Position numbers and translations under genes: made by a program
Notes under the pieces: generated by a model
Databases searched by the model: none
Told to the model about the DNA's origin: nothing
The model's input: only the letters and a program-made list of their open reading frames with translations
Shown here: positions 1 through 7,943 of the stretch, piece after piece
Layout of the letters: each line of letters starts with the position of its first letter
Numbering within the stretch: the stretch's first letter is position 1
Assembly (NCBI RefSeq): GCF_900113045.1
Contig: NZ_FONY01000043.1
Coordinates: 1 to 41,957, forward strand
Direction of reading: 5' to 3'
Length of the DNA: 41,957 nucleotides
Origin: Thermoflexibacter ruber
GTDB lineage: Bacteria; Bacteroidota; Bacteroidia; Cytophagales; Thermoflexibacteraceae

Positions 1-268
1 GTTCCAAAAGTTTAGGAAATAATGCTAAGTAGTTCTTCTTGACTATTTTATACCAAGCCTTCTCAGAATCGCAAACCATTTGACCGACAAGATTTAGACA
101 AATCACTTCACTATCCGAAAAAGTTGGTTTAGGTCCCGAACGTTCAACTAACTGACCGACTTCTTTGTAAATTTCATCTATAATGAAAAAAGTAAGGGTC
201 AGAAAATCTGATAAATTTAACTCTTTTATATTATCTTTGAATACTGAATCAATTGCGATTTGGTGCAT
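1..268 (-). CDS. IS982-like transposase, N-terminal part (cut by window edge)
   Basis: An open frame starts at ATG 268 on the minus strand and runs off the left edge, giving about 89 residues. The N-terminus has a helical segment with FFIIDEIYKEV, then a basic GPKP, then FSDSEVICLNLVGQM, and later an aromatic LFPKL motif. By eye this order (DE.Y, GPKP.FSDSEV, LFP.L) matches the N-terminus of IS982/IS4-type DDE transposases. The catalytic residues lie outside the window, so it cannot be said whether the gene is intact. An 11-bp inverted repeat sits directly upstream of the start codon. The outer terminal repeat of the element was not identified. Family assignment is from memory of motifs and is moderate. 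Confidence 0.6.
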   Translation of the reverse strand, partial: MHQIAIDSVFKDNIKELNLSDFLTLTFFIIDEIYKEVGQLVERSGPKPTFSDSEVICLNLVGQMVCDSEKAWYKIVKKNYLALFPKLLE

Positions 269-307
269 AGGTTATCTCTTTTTATGGTTGCACCTTAGAG
301 ATAACCT
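269..307 (-). promoter_or_regulatory. hairpin over the transposase translation start
   Basis: The arms AGGTTATCTCT (269-279) and AGAGATAACCT (297-307) are perfect 11-bp inverted repeats around a 17-nt loop. On the minus strand the 3' arm ends directly at the ATG at 268, so in RNA the AGAG just before the start would be base-paired. Insertion sequences often use such hairpins to block translation of read-through transcripts. Whether it does so here is inference. It could instead be part of a transposon end. Confidence 0.5.
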
Positions 308-432
308 TTTTTACTGAAAATTCCAAACTAGCACAATCGGTATTTTTTAATCAAACCTAAACTTAAAGTAGGTGAAAAACTCGATAATATACAAATATTA
401 AGGAAAAATTAAGGCTAATAAAACTTAAAATA

Positions 433-470
433 AAAAAACCTCCTATGTGTCATATACATAGGAAGTTTTT
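433..470 (-). terminator. rho-independent terminator after the SusCD operon
   Basis: On the minus strand, AAACTTCCTATGT pairs with ACATAGGAGGTTT around a short loop, with one G.U pair, and is followed by a run of T. It lies about 20 nt after the stop codon of the lipoprotein gene and closes the susC-susD-lipoprotein unit. Confidence 0.75.
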
Positions 471-491
471 ATTAGTTCAAATAAATTAGTA

Positions 492-1058
492 CTAATTCGC
501 TACTGTGATTCTATAGAAGAAAGGCGAATTGTAGAATGCTCCACCCAAAATATTTGCTCCTGTATTTCTTGAATTAAATGCCTTACCATTTTTCAACTTA
601 ATGGTCGCATCTATTTCAAACTGGTCAGTAGGAGAAACATTTGCCTCTGTCAAACCTAAGGTTCGGATTAAATCTGCTGCTCTAATTACCATAGTAGTAC
701 GTGGTAAATTAGTTTTGGCATCACGAGTGAACGCAGAGGCAGGAATACTCAAAAATGCCCTGTAAGCTACAGAGTTAGTGCCATTAGCAGGAGTTCTATC
801 TACAAATCTCGCTTGTAAATCATACGAATCGAGCAGGTTGCCTTTTTCTATGTCATAAGCCTCAATTACATAGCTTACTTGAGCCGAGCCTAAACTTGCC
901 TTAGACATCTGTTGATTAGAAGGTGTAATAGAGATAGTACGCATATACCCTCCATGCTCCGTATTAACTATATCTATCCTATCTATCATTTCTGTCTTGC
1001 AAGACATCACCACGAACGATAAGAAAAGAAATGAAAAAAGTGTTTTTATGTATTTCAT
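492..1058 (-). CDS. lipoprotein of the SusCD operon, unknown function
   Basis: 188 residues. The N-terminus is a type II signal peptide: MKYIK, a hydrophobic run, then the lipobox VMSC with the acylated Cys at about residue 20. The rest is a beta-rich domain with no motif I recognise. It is the last gene of a three-gene minus-strand unit behind susC and susD, 54 nt after the SusD stop, and is followed by a terminator. Position and lipid anchor suggest a surface-exposed accessory lipoprotein (SusE/F-like in role, not shown by sequence) that helps bind the substrate of the transporter. The substrate cannot be named. Confidence 0.8.
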   Translation of the reverse strand: MKYIKTLFSFLFLSFVVMSCKTEMIDRIDIVNTEHGGYMRTISITPSNQQMSKASLGSAQVSYVIEAYDIEKGNLLDSYDLQARFVDRTPANGTNSVAYRAFLSIPASAFTRDAKTNLPRTTMVIRAADLIRTLGLTEANVSPTDQFEIDATIKLKNGKAFNSRNTGANILGGAFYNSPFFYRITVAN

Positions 1059-1112
1059 ATTAAAATCAATTTAAAAGTTAGAAGTTAATCAGTATGTTCC
1101 TTGTTACCAATA

Positions 1113-2759
1113 TTATCTGGTCAAGCCTGGAGGGTTAGTGTCCCAGAAAACAGGCGTAGTAACATTATCTTTTTGCTTAGCATTGGCATTACGATTAGCA
1201 AATACCGCAGGATAGAAGAAAGAGCGGATAAAGCCTCCCGGATTTGCTTCTAAGGCTGGCTGCATACCTGCAGGTTTTCCTGTGCGTCTGTACAAGTTGT
1301 ATGCTTCTATCCCATTGCCGTACAAAGCTAACCAATATTCACGCGCAATAACGTCTAACCTTGCATCATCAGTAGTAGCGGCATCATAAAGTTCTAATAC
1401 TCTATTGACATACCTATTTACTTCATTGTCCCAATTAATACCTCTGGCAGCCTCAAAGTTAGTAACGAAACTTGCCTCTATGGTACTAAGAGCAAAACTA
1501 CGTACGTCTGCCATAGATTTGCGAACAGCAGATTCTAATAAGGCTCTTGGATTACCTGTGGTTTTAAGTACTAAAGCGGACTCTGCCAGCATGAAATCTA
1601 CAAATGAAGACATCATAATCGGGTGAATACCTGCTCCTTGCGCACCTGTTACCAAAGTTACAGGTTGTCCTCTATCATCATCAAAACGACCACCTGCAGG
1701 ATACAAGCCCCAAGCAGTACGTGCCAAGCCATCGGGTGGGATGCCTTCATTGCTGAGGTGGTCTCTACCCCAATAGCCTAAAGAAGCTGTAGAACCAAAG
1801 CAGAAAGGCATACCCTGAGGATAATGTGCAGGCGGTTGGTTAGTAATACAACGCAACTCATTTACATCAGTAGTATTTCTCAATCTTTGACGATAGAAGT
1901 AGTAACGCGTACGAGGGTCTTGGAAACCCTTGCTATCGTTCATTGTCCACATATAGAAGTTAGCTTGGTAGTCACCACCACCAGTAGGAGAATACTGACC
2001 TGCATAGCGAGGATGACGGCTGTCAGGGTTTGCCAAGTTGGCACTAAATCTGAATCTGAAATTCTGCGCACCTGTACTAATCAGTCTATTAGTAGCAATC
2101 AAACTATTAATAGTAGCAGCTGCACCATTATCTACCAACCTACGTGTCAGAACTAATTTTAGCTTAAGTGAATTTGCCGCTCTAATCCAATTTTCACGGT
2201 TGCCTGCATAGAAATAATCTGAGGGTATAGCAGAAGAATTAGCATTAAAGTTTTCTATCGCTTTGTCCAAATCAGCTATTGCCGCTTGGTAAATAGTGGC
2301 TCCCTCATCAGCTTTGGGGTTAAAGTTCGTGCCGTCTAAAGCCTCCGTCAAAGGCACAGAGCCAAAGAAATCTGTCATCGTAGCAATAACATAAGCACGA
2401 ATCACTCTTGCTATCCCCGCATGGACAAACAAGTTAGACCTTTCTGCCAAAGGAATCAAGGTTTTTACGTCTGTTAAAATATTGGCATAGCCATTTGTCC
2501 ACATCCCATCTAAGGTTTGAGGAGAATAGGCATTGATATAAATCGCAGAACCTTGGTTAATCATACGCGTCAGGCGCATGCCTGGGTCGCTTGCTTGATT
2601 AAAAAAAGTAGCAAAATCTAACTGAATCCTATTCAGGATAAAAGTTGGACTGGCACTGTTCAGTGTTACGGCATTAGGGTTGTCGAGTAAGTCTAACTTA
2701 CACGCGTTCAAAAACAAAATGCCCAGTACCAAAGAAAATATTTTTATATATTTTATCAT
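1113..2759 (-). CDS. SusD/RagB-family outer-membrane lipoprotein
   Basis: 548 residues, normal for the family. It has a lipoprotein signal peptide with lipobox LNAC (Cys about 20) followed by KLDLLDNPN, the typical SusD start. An alpha-helical, TPR-like body follows, with IRAYVIATMTDFFGSVPLTEAL near residues 120-140 and an N-W-I-R-A-A-N-S-L-K-L-K-L-V-L-T-R segment near 190-205, both typical of SusD_2-type proteins. SusD proteins cap the SusC barrel on the cell surface and deliver oligosaccharides or peptides. The gene lies 54 nt downstream of susC, so the two are surely co-transcribed. No glycoside hydrolase is nearby, so the substrate is unknown and peptides are as likely as glycans. Confidence 0.92.
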   Translation of the reverse strand: MIKYIKIFSLVLGILFLNACKLDLLDNPNAVTLNSASPTFILNRIQLDFATFFNQASDPGMRLTRMINQGSAIYINAYSPQTLDGMWTNGYANILTDVKTLIPLAERSNLFVHAGIARVIRAYVIATMTDFFGSVPLTEALDGTNFNPKADEGATIYQAAIADLDKAIENFNANSSAIPSDYFYAGNRENWIRAANSLKLKLVLTRRLVDNGAAATINSLIATNRLISTGAQNFRFRFSANLANPDSRHPRYAGQYSPTGGGDYQANFYMWTMNDSKGFQDPRTRYYFYRQRLRNTTDVNELRCITNQPPAHYPQGMPFCFGSTASLGYWGRDHLSNEGIPPDGLARTAWGLYPAGGRFDDDRGQPVTLVTGAQGAGIHPIMMSSFVDFMLAESALVLKTTGNPRALLESAVRKSMADVRSFALSTIEASFVTNFEAARGINWDNEVNRYVNRVLELYDAATTDDARLDVIAREYWLALYGNGIEAYNLYRRTGKPAGMQPALEANPGGFIRSFFYPAVFANRNANAKQKDNVTTPVFWDTNPPGLTR

Positions 2760-2813
2760 AAGAATATGAATGTTAAATGTTTTGAATAAAGTTCACGCTA
2801 AAGCGTCGTTTAC

Positions 2814-5800
2814 TTAAAAGGTTAATCTCAAAGTACCACCCCATCTACGAGCAGCAGGACCAGCCAAAAACTCAAAGCCCAAGCCGTTACCTACACCCAA
2901 ACCCAAGTTTTCAGGATCCACTCTTAAGTATTTAGGCATATTTACTGCCCTGAACCACAAGTTATTACCTTGTAAAGAGAAGGATACTCCTTTGAAAGGT
3001 GTTTTACCCACAATATTTTTAGGTAGGCTATAAGACAAGGAAACCTCTCTGATACGGATGGTAGTACCGTCAAACATACGACCCTCGTCCCCAAAGAAGT
3101 AGTAGTTATTGAAGTGCGTATCTGAGGCAGTAACTTGAATATCGTTAGGTGAACCGTCTTGCTTTACACCGGGCAAGATAAAGGTAGCATCTCTATCAAA
3201 CTCTGTATCTTTGCTCAATCCACGACCTATTACTGCACCTGCTGTACTTGAGTAGATTGCTCCTCCATGGCGATATTCTAACATCACATTTAAACTTAAG
3301 CCTTTATAGCTCAAAGTATTAATCCATGAGGTATTGAAAGCAGGGTTTGGATTACCTAACTCTCTGATGTTAGGGTCAGACAAGTAGTTACCATCGCCGC
3401 CTACCACTCTATTTCCGTTGGCATCTTTCAAAATAGCTGTACCTTTGATGATATTGAAAGGTCTGCCTGGTACAGCAAAGTTACCTAAGTTAGTAAAGCC
3501 AGCTACAACTACTTCCTGCAAGCTACCCCCTAACTCTACGGTTACAGGCACTACTCTGCTATAGTTCACTACAGTTTCCCAAGTAAAGTTATCTGTACGT
3601 ACTGGAGTAGCATTGATAGCTAACTCTATCCCTGAGTTGCGGATTTTACCGATATTAATAGCTGTACTTGTAAAACCTGTTGAAGGGTCAATAGGAGTAT
3701 TAGTAATTAAGTTAGTAGTTTCTCTGCGGTAAAGCGTCAAATCTACTCCAATTTTATTATTGAACAACTTAGTTTCTAAACCCGCCTCATACTCAGTAAT
3801 TAACTCTGGTTTTAAATTAGGGTTGCCTAAGAAGTTATCTACAGTATGGGTTTGTGTAACGTTCCCACTTGCGTCCAAGAAAGCTCTTGCGTTCTGATTC
3901 AAAATATTACGAGTACTATATGGTGAAGGGAAACCTGCAGAAGTACCTACCCCAGCCCTAATTTTCAAAAAGTTCAGGAAGTTGGACTGCAAGCCCTCAA
4001 AAGCAGAAGTAGGAATGAAGGAAACACTGGCTGATGGATAGAAAATACGGCGATTTTCTAATTCTACAGTAGATGTCCAGTCATTTCTTGCCGCTATGTT
4101 AGCATACAAATAGTTTTTGTAGTCTGCGGTAACTTCGCCATATACCCCCATTCTTGTTTGCTCTTCTGTAAAGCTACCTGCCACATTATCTATAAAATTT
4201 TGGTGACGCATCAAACCAAAAGCCAACTGGTTTACACTGGTAGCGGATTGCTGCTCAAATCTATCATTACGCATATTTCCCCCTAATTTTGCCGCTAAGG
4301 TCAAGTTCTCATTTAATTGCTTAGAGTAAGAGAAAATTACGTCGTGATTCCAAATAGTATTGGTGATATTACGTGTTTCATAGCGACCTTGTACGAAGTT
4401 CACCCCTCCCTTATTGTATTGATTTTCTTGCAACTCGTTATAGGTATCTAAACCTACACGGTAAGTAACAGAGAGGTTTTCTGCCAAATCAACAATGACA
4501 GAATTAGAAGTAAAGAAACGATTAGTGATGCTTGGTGTCTTGTAGTATTTCAAAATCCAACGTGGGTTAGGAATATCGTTAGGACTTCTGAAATATACAC
4601 TTTGATTAGTTACAGGGCTTTCAAAGGGCCAGCCCATCAAATCTACTGTTCTCGGTGTAAAGAACACGTTTGCCAATACAGAAGGAGCATCATAAGCATT
4701 ATTCCCACCGCTACCACTCAAAGGAGGAGTTTGCATATCTGTATTAATGAAGTTAAAAGAGGTTTGGATAGTTACTCCTTTGATAACTTGCGTCCTTGCT
4801 CCTAACCCTAAGGTCAATCTTTTCAAATCATTGTTAGGGATGTAACCTTGCTCCCTGTTGTAGCCCACAGAAACATTATAGCTTGTAGTAGCATTTCCTC
4901 CTGTTAGGTTTAAGTTACTGGTACTTATCAACCCCGTACGGAAGAAATCTCTTACGTTATTAGGATAAAACTGTAGAGTAAATGGATTGTTGGCTACCCA
5001 TTCTGCCATCTCTGCCCTTAGAGCTGCATTAGACAAAGAAGCAAATGGGTGATTAAGTTTCAAAGGGTTGTTGTCAGGCACTTGGTCAAGTCTTGGACCC
5101 CAGTTGCTAAAGAAGTAACCCGGATTTTGCTGGAAACCACCCATGTAAGTATTTTGATAAACGGGCAAAATGGCACTATTGGCAAATAAAGATTGAGTAA
5201 AGTTAATTTCTGCGGGTTTATTTTTTGCCGAAGCGTTCTTAGTAGTAACCAAAATTACCCCGTTTCGTCCTTGGTCGCCATAAAGTACAGATGCCGCCAA
5301 ACCCTTCAATACGTTGATACTTTCTATGTTATTAGGGTCTATGTCCAAGAAACGGCTGGGAGCAGCTTGTCCACCTTGAGTAAAGCCACCTCTTTGGTTT
5401 GTAGCAGAGTTGAAAGGTACCCCGTCCACCACGAAAAGAGGTTGGTTAGAACCAGTGATAGAGGAATATCCTCTAATGATAATATTAGTTCCTGTACCTG
5501 ATACGCCCGATACTTGGTTAATATTCACCCCTGCTATTTTGCCTTGGAGCACGCGACCTACGTCAGCTAAGGGGCGGTCAGCAATTGCATCTTGCCCTAC
5601 AGAGGCTACCGCATAACCTAATGCTCTTTTTTCGCGAGCAATACCCTGTGCAGTTACTACTACCTCGCTGAGTTGCTTGGTATCAGGGTCTAAGGCAATA
5701 TCCACCGTAGTTCTATTGCCTATTTCTACCTCCTGTGTTACAAAACCTACGAAAGAGAACACCAATCTGGTTGCTCCCGCAGGCACATTGAGTTTGTACT

Positions 5801-5975
5801 TGCCTTCTGTATCGGTAATGACACCTGCATTTGTGCCTTTTGCCACTACGTTTACGCCCGGCAGGGCAGACTTGTCCTCACTCGAAGTTACCGTTCCTGA
5901 GATAGTACGGTCTTGAGCTAACAAACTGCCTAAGAAGAATACACAAAGTATTCCTGTTAGTAAGAGTCGTTTCAT
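2814..5975 (-). CDS. SusC/RagA-family TonB-dependent outer-membrane transporter
   Basis: 1053 residues, a full-length SusC. Order: signal peptide (1-20, ending LLAQ), carboxypeptidase-regulatory-like domain (about 23-108, with GTV..ED..ALPGVNVVAKGT and VFSFVGFVTQEV), a TonB-box-like LSEVVVTAQG (about 103-112), a plug domain (about 115-240, with DVGRVLQGKIAGVNI, NIIIRGYSS, PLFVVDGVPFN), then the 22-stranded barrel ending in the aromatic-terminated strand GTLRLTF. It imports substrate across the outer membrane using TonB energy, with its SusD partner encoded next. It is the first gene of the operon. About 540 nt of AT-rich DNA lies upstream. I found no clear TTTG/TAnnTTTG promoter there, and ECF or other control is possible. 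Confidence 0.95.
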   Translation of the reverse strand: MKRLLLTGILCVFFLGSLLAQDRTISGTVTSSEDKSALPGVNVVAKGTNAGVITDTEGKYKLNVPAGATRLVFSFVGFVTQEVEIGNRTTVDIALDPDTKQLSEVVVTAQGIAREKRALGYAVASVGQDAIADRPLADVGRVLQGKIAGVNINQVSGVSGTGTNIIIRGYSSITGSNQPLFVVDGVPFNSATNQRGGFTQGGQAAPSRFLDIDPNNIESINVLKGLAASVLYGDQGRNGVILVTTKNASAKNKPAEINFTQSLFANSAILPVYQNTYMGGFQQNPGYFFSNWGPRLDQVPDNNPLKLNHPFASLSNAALRAEMAEWVANNPFTLQFYPNNVRDFFRTGLISTSNLNLTGGNATTSYNVSVGYNREQGYIPNNDLKRLTLGLGARTQVIKGVTIQTSFNFINTDMQTPPLSGSGGNNAYDAPSVLANVFFTPRTVDLMGWPFESPVTNQSVYFRSPNDIPNPRWILKYYKTPSITNRFFTSNSVIVDLAENLSVTYRVGLDTYNELQENQYNKGGVNFVQGRYETRNITNTIWNHDVIFSYSKQLNENLTLAAKLGGNMRNDRFEQQSATSVNQLAFGLMRHQNFIDNVAGSFTEEQTRMGVYGEVTADYKNYLYANIAARNDWTSTVELENRRIFYPSASVSFIPTSAFEGLQSNFLNFLKIRAGVGTSAGFPSPYSTRNILNQNARAFLDASGNVTQTHTVDNFLGNPNLKPELITEYEAGLETKLFNNKIGVDLTLYRRETTNLITNTPIDPSTGFTSTAINIGKIRNSGIELAINATPVRTDNFTWETVVNYSRVVPVTVELGGSLQEVVVAGFTNLGNFAVPGRPFNIIKGTAILKDANGNRVVGGDGNYLSDPNIRELGNPNPAFNTSWINTLSYKGLSLNVMLEYRHGGAIYSSTAGAVIGRGLSKDTEFDRDATFILPGVKQDGSPNDIQVTASDTHFNNYYFFGDEGRMFDGTTIRIREVSLSYSLPKNIVGKTPFKGVSFSLQGNNLWFRAVNMPKYLRVDPENLGLGVGNGLGFEFLAGPAARRWGGTLRLTF

Positions 5976-6435
5976 GTTTTTAATGTTAAGTTTGAAAATC
6001 AGTAAATTAAATAATAGTTAATCAGTAAATTTTAAAAATTAAAATTTAAGCAAGAAGAAAGAAAAATGTCGTATGTGATTGGTTTGGTTTGCGTTGGTAG
6101 AATACAATGCTATTATGTGTTATGTCAAGTCTTTGCCCAATCCTCCATCAGCTATGAGCTAAGGATTAATCATAATAACTAAATGTATGATATAGTAGAA
6201 TTGTCTTTCATTCATCAATAATCTTTAATAATATGTTTTAACTTGTTTTAATAATTTTATGTTTGCAATTTATAATATTTCAAGATAAATTTCAAAATAA
6301 GTTAAATTAAGTTTTTATATTTTTTCATAAAAAAATCATAAATGCTTATTAAACAGCACTTTCTAATAAAATAAATTTTAAAAATTTAACATTTTATTGA
6401 TTTAAAGCAAAGAGTGGCATAAAGAAATTATTAAC
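5976..6435. other. AT-rich intergenic region upstream of susC
   Basis: About 460 nt without a gene. It must hold the susC promoter, read on the minus strand. A near match to the Bacteroidota -7 element (TAGCATTG) is visible on the minus strand around 6108-6115, without a properly spaced -33 element. The part from 6200 to 6420 is almost pure A and T, with no ORF, repeat or hairpin that I can support. Confidence 0.4.
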
Positions 6436-6479
6436 AAAAAAAGTAGCAAATCCAATATAAACGGAATTTGCTACTTTTT
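6436..6479 (-). terminator. terminator downstream of fabD
   Basis: Perfect arms AAAAAGTAGCAAATTCC and GGAATTTGCTACTTTTT pair around an AT loop. Runs of A and T on both sides make it potentially bidirectional. It lies about 45 nt after the fabD stop, so it ends fabD transcription before the susC upstream region. Confidence 0.8.
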
Positions 6480-6522
6480 CTTACATGACAGTTTTAAGGG
6501 GGGCATCAATGACTTTATAAGT

Positions 6523-7410
6523 TTAATATTCCAAAGAACTCACTTCTGCTTCTTTGTTGATTTTCTTCACTAATCCCTGCAAGACTTTGCCAGGTCCGCA
6601 CTCTATAAATGAAGTTGCTCCATCTGCTATCATATTTTGTATGCTTTGCGTCCAGCGCACAGGAGCCGTCAGTTGGGTTATCAAGTTTGCTTTGATTTTC
6701 TCTGGCTCAGTAAAAGGTTTGGCACTGACATTCTGATAAATAGGGCAAACAGGAGTTCTAAAGTGCGTACTTTGGATTGCTTTTGCTAATTCTTCTTCAG
6801 CGGGCTTCATCAAAGGCGAGTGAAAAGCCCCTCCTACTTGCAAAGGAAGTACTCTTTTCGCGCCTGCTGCTTTGAGTTGCTCTCCTGCAAGTTCTATGCC
6901 TTTAAAGCTACCAGATATGACCAACTGTCCTGTGCAGTTGTAGTTAGCCGCCACGACTACTTCGCCACTTTCACTTACTTCCTTGCAAATTTTTTCTACC
7001 ACCTCGTCGTCCAATCCAAGTACAGCTGCCATAGTAGAGGGGTTGGCTTCACAGGCTTTTTGCATGAAAAAAGCTCTTTGAGCTACTAATTTCAATCCAT
7101 CTTCAAAACTTAACGCCTTTGCTGCTACTAAAGCCGAAAACTCTCCTAAGGAATGACCCGCCACCATTTGAGGCTCAAAACTACTCGCTACTGATGCCAA
7201 AACCACAGAGTGCAAGAAAATAGCGGGCTGAGTAACTTTGGTTTGCTTGAGCTCCTCCTCTGAACCTGCAAACATAATATCAGTGATGCGAAAACCTAAG
7301 ATTTCATTGGCTTGCTCAAAAAGTAATTTGGCTTGGGGGGAAGCCTCGTACAAGTCTTTACCCATGCCTGAAAACTGCGCTCCTTGTCCAGGGAAAATAT
7401 ATGCTTTCAT
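6523..7410 (-). CDS. fabD: malonyl-CoA:ACP transacylase
   Basis: 295 residues, the usual FabD length. It transfers malonyl from CoA to acyl carrier protein to supply fatty-acid chain extension. Visible motifs: FPGQGAQ at 6-12 (oxyanion-hole Gln), GHSLGE with the nucleophile Ser87, the QR pair with Arg112 that binds the malonyl carboxylate, and AFHSPLM with catalytic His197. The start MKAYIFPGQGAQ is the family start, with ATG at 7410. It is monocistronic: a terminator follows it, and the next gene upstream is more than 500 nt away beyond a separate non-coding RNA unit. Confidence 0.96.
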   Translation of the reverse strand: MKAYIFPGQGAQFSGMGKDLYEASPQAKLLFEQANEILGFRITDIMFAGSEEELKQTKVTQPAIFLHSVVLASVASSFEPQMVAGHSLGEFSALVAAKALSFEDGLKLVAQRAFFMQKACEANPSTMAAVLGLDDEVVEKICKEVSESGEVVVAANYNCTGQLVISGSFKGIELAGEQLKAAGAKRVLPLQVGGAFHSPLMKPAEEELAKAIQSTHFRTPVCPIYQNVSAKPFTEPEKIKANLITQLTAPVRWTQSIQNMIADGATSFIECGPGKVLQGLVKKINKEAEVSSLEY

Positions 7411-7483
7411 TAATCAATTAAATATGTGTGATAAACTCTCTTTTCGTTATAGAGTGCAATGCTAAAATAATTGTGTGTAAAAA

Positions 7484-7519
7484 ACAAAAAAACCCAACCA
7501 CAAAGAAGCTGGGTTTTTC
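7484..7519 (-). terminator. terminator ending the 6S-like RNA unit
   Basis: On the minus strand, AAAACCCAGC pairs with GTTGGGTTTT around a short loop (one G.U pair) and is followed by seven T. The nearest upstream coding gene ends at 7944, more than 400 nt away, so the terminator most likely serves the short transcript that starts near 7680. Confidence 0.75.
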
Positions 7520-7680
7520 CATATATTACTCTATCTTTTTGAATTTTCGAGATTGTACAGTACTGCGCCTGCTGGATGAAAAATTAAAAGTGATACACCG
7601 AAATTAGTGTTATCATAAGGCAGACGCAATACTACACATGCCTTGTTTATTTGTCAATAAAACATCTACTTACAATTCAT
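7485..7680 (-). ncRNA. candidate structured small RNA, 6S-like
   Basis: About 195 nt lie between a consensus promoter and an intrinsic terminator, with no ORF. On the RNA strand AGTATTGCGTCTG pairs over 13 bp with CAGGCGCAGTACT, counting T-G wobbles, and five more weak pairs extend it outward. Inside, GAT-A-ACAC pairs with GTGTATC as an apical hairpin. Near the ends TGAATT can pair with AATTCA, which leaves open unpaired stretches between the outer and central helices. A long rod with a central bubble and an apical hairpin is the layout of 6S RNA, the RNA polymerase-binding regulator. Divergent 6S RNAs exist in Bacteroidota. The 6S identity is inference from shape and size. That it is a real transcript is better supported. 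Confidence 0.55.
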
Positions 7681-7684
7681 GTTA

Positions 7685-7715
7685 CAAATGTAATATACTA
7701 CTTAGTAAATGCAAA
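7685..7715 (-). promoter_or_regulatory. Bacteroidota-type promoter of the small RNA
   Basis: On the minus strand, TTTG (7715-7712), a 19-nt spacer, then TACATTTG (7692-7685) match the Bacteroidota -33/-7 consensus TTTG-N19-TAnnTTTG exactly. Transcription would start near 7680, where no coding gene begins. Confidence 0.75.
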
Positions 7716-7943
7716 AAAATCTGTTTTATTTTTCTCAACTTCCTTAAATAATCTTATTTTTTATAAAAAAAGCAATATAAGTATTTTAAAATTTTAAATT
7801 GGTAAAATTTTGTCAATCAATATAATATTAAACCATTTGAAAAATTATATTACTTTATTAGAATAATACAATATCAAAAAAGTTAAATTTTAATATAATA
7901 AAAAATTCAACGTATAATTTAAAAATTTGTGTAAGTTTTTCTA

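Noticed and set aside
5193-5501. Plus-strand ORFs opposite susC and susD
   Set aside because: Shadows of long, well-supported minus-strand genes, with no signal of their own.
6100-6140. susC promoter with TAGCATTG as the -7 element
   Set aside because: One mismatch in the core and no TTTG or TTG at 19-21 nt, so it is not called as a promoter.
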